NCBI GenBank assembly: GCA_041859375.1
Contig: JBHEKP010000066.1
Span: forward strand, 1 to 11,797
Length of the DNA: 11,797 nt
Direction: 5' to 3'
Source: JBHEKP01 sp041859375
GTDB taxonomy: Bacteria > Hydrogenedentota > Hydrogenedentia > Hydrogenedentales > CAITNO01
Shown here: in pieces, positions 1 to 6,507 of the stretch
Layout: each line of letters starts with the position of its first letter
Numbering within the stretch: position 1 is the first letter of the stretch
The notes under the pieces: model-generated
The model's input: only the letters and a program-made list of their open reading frames with translations
Told to the model about the DNA's origin: nothing
Database searches by the model: none
Position numbers and translations under genes: made by a program

Positions 1-252
1 CTGCCCCTCGCGCCACGAAAACTTCATGGTCTGGGCCCGAATAGGCAGCGGCTTCAGCTCCGGATCGTCCGAAAGCAGGCGGATTTTGACCCCGCCCGTC
101 ATCTCGTCAATCGTGCCCGTGGCGAAATTGCCCTTCAGCAGCCCGGCGTCTATCTCCATCGAGGTGTAGCCGCCCATGCCGTCCGCGGGCGCCTGGGCCC
201 GCGCCCATCCCGCGGCAAGCAGGGCCGCGCAGCAAATCAAGCGCATCTTCAT
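1..252 (-). CDS. lptA: LptA/OstA-like periplasmic LPS transport protein, 3' end beyond window
   Basis: The first 84 codons of a gene whose 3' end lies beyond the left edge. The protein opens with a clear Sec signal peptide: a basic start (MKMR), a hydrophobic core (LICCAALLAAGWA) and a likely signal peptidase I site after ARAQA near residue 21. The mature part contains a stretch (GNFATGTIDEMTGGVKIRLL, then PIRAQTMKFSW) that resembles the short beta-strand repeats of the OstA/LptA fold, which forms the periplasmic bridge carrying LPS from inner to outer membrane. The assignment rests on that weak similarity plus position: the ATG overlaps the stop of the lptC-like gene as ATGA, and lptC-lptA is the usual order. 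A different OstA-like or LptD N-terminal protein is possible because only the N-terminus is visible. An ATP-binding lptB would be expected further left. Confidence 0.6.
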   Translation of the reverse strand, partial: MKMRLICCAALLAAGWARAQAPADGMGGYTSMEIDAGLLKGNFATGTIDEMTGGVKIRLLSDDPELKPLPIRAQTMKFSWREGQ

Positions 253-848
253 GGGGACTCCTTTCCAAAACGGACCACGCCGGTCACACCGGTCAGCTCA
301 AAAATCTTTTCGTCAGGATACAGGCGCACCCCGCCCGCTTCCAGTTTTAACCCCTCGTCCTCCACCGCGACGGGCCGCTCCGAAAAGGCCACCCCCGGCG
401 CGTCCCCCTCCGGCTTGTCCCAGGAAATGTCCTCCAGCCGCATGCGCAGCGCCCCCGCCGCCACGCGCACCTCGTCGCGGAGCACCGCGTGCCGGTCCTG
501 CTCGAACTGGCCCCGCAGCGCCTCAATCACTATCTCCTCGCGGTCGCCCTCGCTCCCGTAAATCACCGCGCGCGCGCGCTCAAACTGGTAGTCGTTCTCC
601 CCCTGGATGCTGAAGGTGTCGGCGTGCACCCAAAACTGGGGCTTCTGCGCCATGCCCTCCGGCTGGCGCGAACGGTGCATGTACAGGTTGATGCCGCTCA
701 TCACAAGCCCCGCGTCCCCCGCCGCCTCCTGCGCCGGCGGCGCGGCGGAACCGGTGTCCGCGGGCGGCGGCGGCGGCCCCGGCGCGGGCGCCGAGCAACC
801 GGCCGCAAGGGCAAGCGCCAGCGGCGCGATGCGGCGCGCCATCCTCAT
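249..848 (-). CDS. lptC: LptC-like LPS export protein, predicted lipoprotein
   Basis: A 199-residue protein. LptC links the inner-membrane LPS transporter (LptBFG) to periplasmic LptA. Seen here: a basic N-terminus (MRMARR), a hydrophobic segment and a lipobox-like LAAGC with the Cys at residue 18, then a Pro/Ala-rich linker (about 20-45) and a beta-rich body (about 47-195) with the LptC-type pattern of alternating strands (SGINLYMHRS, FWVHADTFSI, AVIYGSEGDREEIVIEALRG, AVLRDEVRVA). Classical LptC has an N-terminal transmembrane helix; here the anchor looks like a lipid. The start at 848 is chosen because it overlaps the coaX stop as ATGA; an ATG two codons later (842) is an alternative. An upstream in-frame extension to 1199 lies inside coaX and is not credible. 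The downstream lptA-like gene also overlaps by ATGA, so translation of the three genes is probably coupled. The fold is inferred from sequence style and context, not from a search. Confidence 0.68.
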   Translation of the reverse strand: MRMARRIAPLALALAAGCSAPAPGPPPPPADTGSAAPPAQEAAGDAGLVMSGINLYMHRSRQPEGMAQKPQFWVHADTFSIQGENDYQFERARAVIYGSEGDREEIVIEALRGQFEQDRHAVLRDEVRVAAGALRMRLEDISWDKPEGDAPGVAFSERPVAVEDEGLKLEAGGVRLYPDEKIFELTGVTGVVRFGKESP

Positions 849-1636
849 TTGTGCGCCCCCGCGCCCGGCGTGTTGCGCGTGTAAACCGCGCGCAGCCCCT
901 TGAGCGTCAGCAGCGAATCGACGACGTCTATCTCCTCCGCCACCTCCGCAATCACCCGCGCCAGGCCGCCCGTGGCGATGACCAGCGCCTCGCCGCCCAT
1001 CTCTCGCCGCATCCGGCGGATCAGCCCGTCCGTCATGTCCGCGTAGCCGTAGGTGAGGCCCGACCGGATGTTCCCGACCGTGTCCCGGCCTATCACCGTC
1101 TTCGGCGTCACAATCTCTATCCGGGGCAGCTTTGCGCAGTGCTCGAAAAGCGCGTCCGCCGAAAGCTGCACCCCCGGCACAATCACCCCGCCGATCCACT
1201 CGTTCTTCGCCGTCACGGCGTCATAGGTCGTGGCCGTGCCGAAGTCGATGATGATGAGCGGGCCCTGGTGCTCCTCAAGCGCGCCCACCGCGTTCACAAT
1301 CCGGTCCGCGCCGACCTCCTTCGGGTTGTCGCAGTGGAGCACCAGCCCCGTGCGCACGCCCGGCTCCACCATGAGGGGCTCCACGCCGAACAGCTTGTGG
1401 CTCACCTGCTGGAGCGCCGGGTTCAGCTGGGGCACCACGCTCGACACGCAGCACCCGTGGATCCCCTCCGGCGCGACGGAGACCGCCTGCAAAAGCATGT
1501 TCAAAAGGATGAAAAGCTCGTCGCCCGTGCGGTAGTTCGCCGTGACGAAACGCCAGTGACCGCGCAGCTCCCGGCCCTCGTAAAGGCCAAGCACCGTGTG
1601 TGAGTTGCCCACGTCCACCACAAGCAGCATCGGCAT
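845..1636 (-). CDS. coaX: Type III pantothenate kinase (CoaX)
   Basis: A 263-residue cytoplasmic enzyme that phosphorylates pantothenate, the first step of coenzyme A synthesis. Type III kinases belong to the ASKHA (acetate and sugar kinase/Hsc70/actin) superfamily, and the motifs are complete: the phosphate loop DVGNSHT (8-14), SSVVPQL (65-71), the pantothenate-site motif GADRIVNAVGA (109-119), DFGTATTYD (131-139), GGVIVPGVQLSADALF (149-164), GRDTVGNIRSG (183-193) and ATGGLA (221-226). Length matches the family (about 250-260). The start at 1636 follows a weak AGGGGAA; an ATG two codons later (1630) is also possible. It lies 43 nt downstream of nadC, with a strong hairpin in between, and overlaps lptC by ATGA. 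nadC and coaX are often neighbours in bacteria, commonly with birA between them; birA is absent here. Confidence 0.96.
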   Translation of the reverse strand: MPMLLVVDVGNSHTVLGLYEGRELRGHWRFVTANYRTGDELFILLNMLLQAVSVAPEGIHGCCVSSVVPQLNPALQQVSHKLFGVEPLMVEPGVRTGLVLHCDNPKEVGADRIVNAVGALEEHQGPLIIIDFGTATTYDAVTAKNEWIGGVIVPGVQLSADALFEHCAKLPRIEIVTPKTVIGRDTVGNIRSGLTYGYADMTDGLIRRMRREMGGEALVIATGGLARVIAEVAEEIDVVDSLLTLKGLRAVYTRNTPGAGAHK

Positions 1637-1650
1637 GGTTCCCCTGGGTT

Positions 1651-1671
1651 GGCCCGCGCGGCGCGCGGGCC
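1651..1671 (-). repeat. Perfect GC-only inverted repeat in the nadC-coaX gap
   Basis: A 9-bp perfect inverted repeat (GGCCCGCGC / GCGCGGGCC, arms 1651-1659 and 1663-1671) with a 3-nt centre. It fills about half of the 43-nt gap between nadC and coaX and, read on the coding (minus) strand, ends 14 nt before the coaX ATG. Every base in it is G or C and no U-run follows, so it is not a standard intrinsic terminator. As RNA it would be a very stable hairpin next to the coaX ribosome binding site, and could damp coaX translation or protect processed mRNA ends. The repeat is seen; the role is inferred. Confidence 0.5.
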
Positions 1672-1679
1672 GGGCCGCT

Positions 1680-2516
1680 TCAAAGGTTCTCGATCAGCAG
1701 GGACATGTCTATCGACGGCGCGGAATGGGTCAGCGCGCCCACCGACACGAACTGCACCCCGGTCTCGGCCATCCCGCGCACCCGCTCCAGGGACGCGTTG
1801 CCGCTCGCCTCAATGACCACCTTGTGGCCCTGGGCGCGGTTCACCGCCTCGCGCATCGTGTCGTTGTCCATGTTGTCCAGCAGCACCACGTCCGCGCCCG
1901 CGTTCAGCGCCTGGTCGAACTCCTCCAGCGTCGTCACCTCGATGCCGATGCGCATCAGGTGGTGCGTGCCCTCCCAGGCCCGGCGCACCGCCTCGTGGAT
2001 GCCCCCCGCCGCCATGATGTGGTTTTCCTTGATCAGAATCCCGTTGAAAAGCGTGTGCCGGTGGTTCGAGCCCCCGCCGTGCACTATCGCCGCCTTCTCA
2101 AGCTGCCGCATCAGGGGCGTTGTCTTCCGCGTGCCGCATATCTTGCAGTTCAGCCCCGACACCGCCGCGACGAACCGCGCCGTCACCGTGGCCACCCCGG
2201 AAAGGTGCTGCAAAAAATTCATCGCGGTCCGCTCGGCCGTGAGCACCGGCTGGGTCCGCCCCTCGAAGGAGACCAGCAGGTCCCCCTTCGCAAAGTGACG
2301 CCCGTCCTCGACCGCGTCCCAGCCCGTGATCTCCGTGTCCATCAGATCAAAGGCGCAGCGGAACGGCTTCATCCCGCTCAAGACCCCGTCCTGCTTCGCG
2401 TAAAGCCGCGCGCGGCACCTGAGATCCGGCGAAACCACCGTGTTCGTCGTCAAATCCTCCTGGCCTATGTCCTCGGCAAGCGCCGCCGACACCAGGGTTT
2501 CCACCGCCTTGTGCAT
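1680..2516 (-). CDS. nadC: Nicotinate-nucleotide pyrophosphorylase (carboxylating), NadC
   Basis: A 278-residue quinolinate phosphoribosyltransferase, which converts quinolinate and PRPP to nicotinate mononucleotide, CO2 and pyrophosphate in de novo NAD synthesis. Motifs in order: ERTAMNFLQHLSGVAT (95-110), GTRKTTP (128-134), the KAAIVHGGGSNHR segment (141-153), GILIKENH (159-166), EVTTLEE (193-199), VLLDNM (211-216), EASGN (236-240) and SVGALTHS (258-265). These cover the usual substrate-binding Arg/His/Lys residues of the type II PRTase barrel. The residue before TRKT is Gly128, where Asp is common. The start at 2516 is fixed by a strong Shine-Dalgarno 8 nt upstream and by the family N-terminus (LVSAALAEDIGQEDLTT); an in-frame extension to 2690 would run into the upstream gene. 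It is 127 nt downstream of the GT2 gene and 43 nt upstream of coaX, so it may have its own promoter, though I see no convincing one. Confidence 0.96.
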   Translation of the reverse strand: MHKAVETLVSAALAEDIGQEDLTTNTVVSPDLRCRARLYAKQDGVLSGMKPFRCAFDLMDTEITGWDAVEDGRHFAKGDLLVSFEGRTQPVLTAERTAMNFLQHLSGVATVTARFVAAVSGLNCKICGTRKTTPLMRQLEKAAIVHGGGSNHRHTLFNGILIKENHIMAAGGIHEAVRRAWEGTHHLMRIGIEVTTLEEFDQALNAGADVVLLDNMDNDTMREAVNRAQGHKVVIEASGNASLERVRGMAETGVQFVSVGALTHSAPSIDMSLLIENL

Positions 2517-2524
2517 GTGTGGTT

Positions 2525-2534
2525 CTCCCTCCTC
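2525..2534 (-). promoter_or_regulatory. Strong ribosome binding site of nadC
   Basis: The minus strand reads GAGGAGGGAG, ending 8 nt before the ATG at 2516. It is the strongest Shine-Dalgarno seen in the window and decides the nadC start against the longer in-frame possibility. Confidence 0.8.
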
Positions 2535-2609
2535 TCGACCGGAGGTTGCTAACTGTTGCGCGCCCCGCCCGGAATGGGGGGGCCGGCGCGGCGCGTGGAG
2601 GGCGCGCCC

Positions 2610-2626
2610 GCGGCGGGAGCCGCCGC
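2610..2626. repeat. Inverted repeat after the GT2 gene, possible weak terminator
   Basis: Arms GCGGCGG (2610-2616) and CCGCCGC (2620-2626) with a 3-nt loop lie 18 nt beyond the GT2 stop, within the 127-nt gap before nadC. On the minus strand it would form a 7-bp GC hairpin. It lacks a following U-run, so at most it is a poor or factor-assisted terminator or an mRNA-stabilising structure. In such GC-rich sequence short hairpins also arise by chance. Confidence 0.3.
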
Positions 2627-2643
2627 CCCGCCGGAACGTCCCG

Positions 2644-3462
2644 TCAGCGCCCGCCCTCGGGCCCGCCGTCCGGGGACGGCTTGCTCTCAAGCATCAGATC
2701 ATCCAGCACGAGCAGGCGCTCGAACCAAATCATCAGCAGCGTGCACAGGTAACGGCGGCCCATCTCACGGAGGCGCAGGTTGGACTGCCCCCAGGTCCGT
2801 CCGGACCATGAAATGGGAATCTCCACGATCTTGTACCGCCGGATTATACAGGAAAGCGACATTTCAATGGTAATGTTGAAGTGCGCCGACTGAAGCGGGC
2901 TGATGCTCTCTATCACGTGGCGGCGGTACACCTTGAACGCGTTCGTCAGGTCGTTGAACGGCGTCAGAAAAAGCATCTGCATCATTTTGTTCACTATCCG
3001 GTTCACGTACAGCTTCACCGGCGGATACTGCGTCACCCGGCTGCCCCGCCGGAAACGGGACCCGAAAACCGCGTCGTAGCCCTCCTCTATCCTTCGGTAG
3101 CACGCCACCACGTCCGCCGGGTGGTCGGAGCTGTCCGCCATCACCACCGCGAGCACGTCCCCCTCAAAATGCCGCAAACCGCACCGGATCGCCCGGCCAA
3201 GCCCCCCCGGCGGCGTGTTGTGCACCAGCCGGATCTCCGGAATCTCCCCGCGCAGCGCCTCGACCACCGCCACCGTGTCGTCCCGGCTGTTGTCGTTCAC
3301 CACCAGCAGCTCAAAGGGAATCCCCTCAAGGCGCAGCGCCGCCGCGAGGTCCGAAAGGGTGGGCGTGATGTTCTTCGACTCGTTGTAGGCCGGCACCAGC
3401 ACCGTGTATTTGAGGGTGTTGCGCGGCGACGGGCGCAGCTCAGATCCTTGCCTGGAGGCCAT
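2644..3462 (-). CDS. GT2-family glycosyltransferase, dolichol-phosphate-mannose-synthase-like
   Basis: A 272-residue GT-A fold enzyme expected to transfer a sugar from a nucleotide donor to a polyprenyl phosphate or a growing glycan at the cytoplasmic face of the membrane. Visible motifs: YTVLVPAYNESKNI (19-32), the nucleotide-binding VVNDNSRDDT (54-63), GGLGRAIRCGL (86-96), the metal-binding region VVMADSSDHP (106-115), FGSRFRRGS (133-141), DLTNAFKVYRR (171-181) and RTWGQSNLRLREMGRRY (222-238). This is the DPM1-like subgroup, but the usual DAD motif reads ADSSD. There is no C-terminal transmembrane domain, so it is probably peripheral. The start at 3462 has GAGGGA 8 nt upstream and overlaps the upstream SDR gene by 23 nt, suggesting coupled expression. 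Donor and acceptor cannot be told from sequence. Confidence 0.88.
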   Translation of the reverse strand: MASRQGSELRPSPRNTLKYTVLVPAYNESKNITPTLSDLAAALRLEGIPFELLVVNDNSRDDTVAVVEALRGEIPEIRLVHNTPPGGLGRAIRCGLRHFEGDVLAVVMADSSDHPADVVACYRRIEEGYDAVFGSRFRRGSRVTQYPPVKLYVNRIVNKMMQMLFLTPFNDLTNAFKVYRRHVIESISPLQSAHFNITIEMSLSCIIRRYKIVEIPISWSGRTWGQSNLRLREMGRRYLCTLLMIWFERLLVLDDLMLESKPSPDGGPEGGR

Positions 3463-4501
3463 CGTGTATTTCCCTCAGTATGGCGCGCACGTCGCGCGTG
3501 TGCCGCCAGCCCGGATAATGCGACTGGAAGCGGCGGGTGTCGCTGATCCACCAGATGTGGTCGCCGATGCGGTTGTCCTCCACGTACGCCGTGTTCATGC
3601 GGCGGCCCGTGATCTCCTCGCACAGCGCGATCGCCTCCGCCATGGAGCAGTTGCTGAAGCGGCCCCCGCCCATGTTGTACACCTCGCCGCAGCGCGGGGC
3701 CGCGGCCACCTCGAAAAAGCACCGCACAAGGTCGTGCGAATGGATGTTGTCCCGGACCTGCTTCCCCCGGTACCCGAAAATGCGGTACTCCGTCCCCGTC
3801 ATGGCGCATTTCATGAGGTACGCCAGAAACCCGTGCAGCTCCGCGCCGCTGTGTCCCGGCCCCGTCAGGCAGCCCCCCCGGAACACCGCCGTGCGCATCC
3901 CGAAATAGCGCCCGTACTCCTGCACCATCACGTCCGCCGCCACCTTGGAAGCCCCGAAAATCGAGTGCTTCGTCTGGTCCAGCGACATCGTCTCGTCAAT
4001 CCCGTGCCCCGCGTACGGGTGCGACGGGTCCACCTCCCACCGCGTTTCAAGCTCGACCAGCGGCAGCCGGTTCGGCGTGTCGCCGTACACCTTGTTTGTG
4101 GAGGTGAAGATGAACACCGCCTCCGGCGCGTGTATCCGCGCCAGCTCCAGCAGGTGCAGCGTCCCGGTCGCGTTCACCCCGAAGTCCGTCAGCGGCTCGC
4201 GCGCGGCCCAGTCGTGGCTCGGCTGCGCCGCCGTGTGCACCACCATCGAAACGTCCCCCGCATACTCGCGGAACACCGCCTCCAGCGCGCCATAATCGCG
4301 GATGTCCGCGTCATGGTGCCGGTAATTCGGGAATTCCTCCCGCAAACGGTCCGCCGCCCACCGCGTCGACGCCTCCGCCCCGAAAAAGTACGCCCGCATG
4401 TCGTTGTCCACGCCCGCCACCGTGTGGCCCGCCCGCGCGAACTGGCGCACCGTTTCCGCCCCGATCAGCCCCCCGGATCCCGTCACAATCACTGTGCTCA
4501 T
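3440..4501 (-). CDS. NAD-dependent epimerase/dehydratase (extended SDR), CDP-paratose 2-epimerase-like
   Basis: A 353-residue extended short-chain dehydrogenase, likely acting on a nucleotide sugar for surface polysaccharide synthesis. Seen: the Rossmann NAD motif TGSGGLIG (7-14), the acidic DND (32-34), DIRD (66-69), HTAAQPSHDWA (89-99), TSTNKVYGD (133-141), FGASK (182-186), RGGCLTGPGHSG (208-219), GKQVRDNIHSHDL (246-258) and YNMGGG (275-280). STNKVYGD and GKQVRD are shared with CDP-paratose/tyvelose 2-epimerase (RfbE). The catalytic YxxxK has Phe182 in place of Tyr with Lys186 kept, which may be a trait of this subfamily. The start at 4501 has AGGA 6 nt upstream and the Rossmann strand follows at once; an in-frame extension to 4705 would cover the promoter region and is rejected. 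It is the first gene of the leftward string. The substrate is unknown; UDP-glucose 4-epimerase-like chemistry is an alternative. Confidence 0.87.
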   Translation of the reverse strand: MSTVIVTGSGGLIGAETVRQFARAGHTVAGVDNDMRAYFFGAEASTRWAADRLREEFPNYRHHDADIRDYGALEAVFREYAGDVSMVVHTAAQPSHDWAAREPLTDFGVNATGTLHLLELARIHAPEAVFIFTSTNKVYGDTPNRLPLVELETRWEVDPSHPYAGHGIDETMSLDQTKHSIFGASKVAADVMVQEYGRYFGMRTAVFRGGCLTGPGHSGAELHGFLAYLMKCAMTGTEYRIFGYRGKQVRDNIHSHDLVRCFFEVAAAPRCGEVYNMGGGRFSNCSMAEAIALCEEITGRRMNTAYVEDNRIGDHIWWISDTRRFQSHYPGWRHTRDVRAILREIHDGLQARI

Positions 4502-4556
4502 ACCAAATCCTGGTTGGCGGGGTACCGCCCGTCCGGACACTACGTCAATCCGCCCC

Positions 4557-4587
4557 ATTCTACCCCATACCGCCCGAAACGAGTCAA
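4557..4587 (-). promoter_or_regulatory. Candidate sigma70 promoter for the leftward genes
   Basis: On the minus strand, TTGACT (4582-4587) is followed after 19 bp by TAGAAT (4557-4562), each matching 5 of 6 consensus bases. The spacer is 2 bp longer than ideal. Transcription would begin near 4550, giving a leader of about 50 nt before the SDR ATG at 4501. The AT-rich stretch just upstream (about 4584-4594) stands out from the GC-rich surroundings and supports the call. Confidence 0.45.
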
Positions 4588-4613
4588 TAACAACGGAGCG
4601 GCCGCCGGAATTC

Positions 4614-4660
4614 TTGCACCCGCGGCCCCCCGTGGGGTAATGTTGCACCTGTTGGTGCAA
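4614..4660. promoter_or_regulatory. Operator-like TTGCACC palindrome with an extra half-site
   Basis: TTGCACC-TGTT-GGTGCAA (4643-4660) is a perfect 7-bp inverted repeat with a 4-nt spacer, the size of a helix-turn-helix dimer site. A third copy of TTGCACC lies at 4614-4620, 29 bp upstream in the same orientation. It sits between two divergent gene strings, 56 bp before the chain-length gene. The 4614 copy could also act as a poor -35 with GGTAAT (4636-4641) as -10, which would put the palindrome at the transcription start. The repeats are seen; operator function is inferred. A stem-loop in the leader RNA is the alternative. Confidence 0.42.
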
Positions 4661-4716
4661 GTCGCGGCGCGCCCGGTGGTTGGGCGGGTCCGCGCGCAAT
4701 TTCACGGGGACATGGC

Positions 4717-6474
4717 ATGAACATCGACCTGCTCAAGGGCGCATTCCGCGCGCTGTGGAAAAACCGCTGGCTTATCATCGCCGTCACGGTGCTTGCCGGG
4801 GCGGTCTCTGTGGGCAAGGAGCTGCTGTTCCCCGCCGGATACTCGGCGGACACCATCCTCATGGTCACCGGCCTCTCAAACACCGAAAAAAGCGAGTCCA
4901 CCAGCGGCACCACGGAAATGCTGCCCACCCCGCTCAGCCCGAAAGCCTACGAGCAGATGCTGAAAAGCTCCACCGTGCTCGGGAAAACCCTCGCGCAGCT
5001 CGTGAAGGACGGCGCGTTCCCGCCGGGCGAGGAGCCCCTCCTGGACGACTTCATGGAAATGGTGCAGGTTCACATCGACATCATCGACGAGACCAGCCGC
5101 CCCGTGAGCTATTCGCCGCTGATCCGGCTCACGGCCCTCGCGGAAACGGCGGAGCTGGCGGGGCAGATTATCGACACCTGGTCCGGCGTCGCCGTCACCC
5201 AGGCGCAGCGGTCCGCCACGGTCAAGGTCGGCGGACCCGCGCTGGCGCTGAACGAAGAGAAGGCCGGCTATGAGACCGCCCTCGAGGAGGTCTGGAAGGA
5301 AATGAGCACCGAGACCGCCCTCTGGAACATTGAGGTGCTCAAGGCGGAACTGGACAGCCGCGTCGCCCTGCTCAACACTTATCTGGAAAAGAGCATAGAC
5401 GCCGAGCGCAAATTTGAGGTGGCCACGGAGAAACTGGCCCTCATCCGGGGCGACGTGGCCGCGCTGGTCCAGGCGGAAAGCGCCAAATTCGAGACCGAAT
5501 CCCAGGGGCTCCGGGACCGGCTGAAGGAGGAGATGAGCCAGGCGAATGTGGAGCTGATGCTCCAGGAAATGGGCCACCTGCTGGAACTGAACACCCAGCT
5601 CCAGAAGGAGCGCCTCGAACTGGAGCGCACCATGGGCGGCTACGAGCAGAAACTGGCCACCGTCCGGGCCTCCCTGGAAAAGGAGAAGCCCCTCCTTGAG
5701 CTGGGCCGCTCCCCCAGCGAGACCGCGTACTGGATTTCCGGCGCCGAAAACCCCAAAACGATGGACACCCTGACCGGCAAGATGATGGTCTCGCAGGAGA
5801 TCAACCCCGTCTACCAGGACCTCAAAAAGTCCGAATACGAGGTCTCCGAGGCCCTGAGCCAGGGGAAGGCCGAACTGGAGTCGGTGGTTCTCCAGATTGG
5901 CGAGAACGACAAGCGGATGGAGGCCCTGCGCGCCGCCTTCGGCGGGCACAAGATGATGCAGGGCGCGCTCACCACCACCCTCGAAACCGCCGAGGGCCGC
6001 TACAAGAAAATCGGCGCCGACGAGCGCCTCACCCTGCTCCAGCTTGAGCGGGAGGCCCTGCTCGAAATGAAGGGGGCGGAGGTCGAAAAAACCGCGCTGA
6101 ACCGCCAGATCGAACAGCTCCGCAGGGAGCAGGCGGACCTGCAGGCGGACCTCGCCGAGCACACCATGATCCAGACCCGGCTGAAGACCCGCGAGGAGAT
6201 CGCGAGCAAAATCTTCACCGACATCGCCACCACCGAGTCGTCCGCCACCGCGGCCTTCAAGCTGGCCTCGGGCCAGGGCACGGACCGGGACAAGACCGTC
6301 GGCCTCAACCGGCTCACCACGGAAACCTACCCCGTCCAGGACAAGGGCCTGCTCGGCAAAAAGGGCCGCGTGCTGGCCGCCACGCTGCTGGCCTTCGCCC
6401 TCGTGTGCTCCCTCGCCTACGCCAAGGACGAGGGCGTGCCCAGGCTGCGCGCGTTCATGGCCGAATTGCGCTGA
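4717..6474 (+). CDS. Wzz/GumC-type polysaccharide chain-length (co-polymerase) protein
   Basis: A 585-residue inner-membrane protein of polysaccharide co-polymerase layout: a short cytoplasmic start, a transmembrane helix (about 17-33, WLIIAVTVLAGAVSV), a long periplasmic region and a second helix near the end (about 551-569, RVLAATLLAFALVCSLAYA) with a short basic tail. Residues about 40-165 fit the mixed alpha/beta Wzz base domain. Residues about 175-505 are rich in heptad-like Glu/Leu/Lys/Gln and predict long coiled coils. There is no BY-kinase domain after the second helix, so it is not a Wzc fusion. Such proteins set chain length of O-antigen, capsule or exopolysaccharide in Wzx/Wzy systems. 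The start at 4717 has GGGGA 6 nt upstream. It is first in the rightward string. At 585 residues it is longer than classical Wzz (about 330), nearer GumC/EpsF-like proteins; family assignment rests on topology more than motif identity. Confidence 0.78.
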   Translation: MNIDLLKGAFRALWKNRWLIIAVTVLAGAVSVGKELLFPAGYSADTILMVTGLSNTEKSESTSGTTEMLPTPLSPKAYEQMLKSSTVLGKTLAQLVKDGAFPPGEEPLLDDFMEMVQVHIDIIDETSRPVSYSPLIRLTALAETAELAGQIIDTWSGVAVTQAQRSATVKVGGPALALNEEKAGYETALEEVWKEMSTETALWNIEVLKAELDSRVALLNTYLEKSIDAERKFEVATEKLALIRGDVAALVQAESAKFETESQGLRDRLKEEMSQANVELMLQEMGHLLELNTQLQKERLELERTMGGYEQKLATVRASLEKEKPLLELGRSPSETAYWISGAENPKTMDTLTGKMMVSQEINPVYQDLKKSEYEVSEALSQGKAELESVVLQIGENDKRMEALRAAFGGHKMMQGALTTTLETAEGRYKKIGADERLTLLQLEREALLEMKGAEVEKTALNRQIEQLRREQADLQADLAEHTMIQTRLKTREEIASKIFTDIATTESSATAAFKLASGQGTDRDKTVGLNRLTTETYPVQDKGLLGKKGRVLAATLLAFALVCSLAYAKDEGVPRLRAFMAELR

Positions 6475-6507
6475 GGCCGCCCCAACCACACACCAAGGAT
6501 TTTCCCC

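Noticed and set aside
849..1199. An N-terminal extension of the lptC-like gene up to 1199
   Set aside because: It would lie wholly inside coaX and put the signal sequence in the middle of the protein; the ATGA-coupled start at 848 puts the lipobox signal at the N-terminus.
1596..2552. A 318-codon open frame on the plus strand across nadC
   Set aside because: Antisense to a complete nadC with all family motifs; the translation is Arg/His-rich and unstructured.
2576..2582. A run of seven G in the GT2-nadC gap, considered as a phase-variation tract
   Set aside because: It is short, intergenic and in very GC-rich surroundings, with no promoter spacing or reading frame that it would switch.
4502..4705. 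An N-terminal extension of the SDR gene to 4705
   Set aside because: The extra residues have no SDR similarity, cover the best promoter candidate and the palindrome, and the ATG at 4501 has a good ribosome binding site directly before the Rossmann motif.
3404..4720. A 438-codon open frame on the plus strand across the SDR gene and intergenic region
   Set aside because: Arg/His/Pro-rich translation without motifs, running through the likely promoter region and antisense to a clear SDR.
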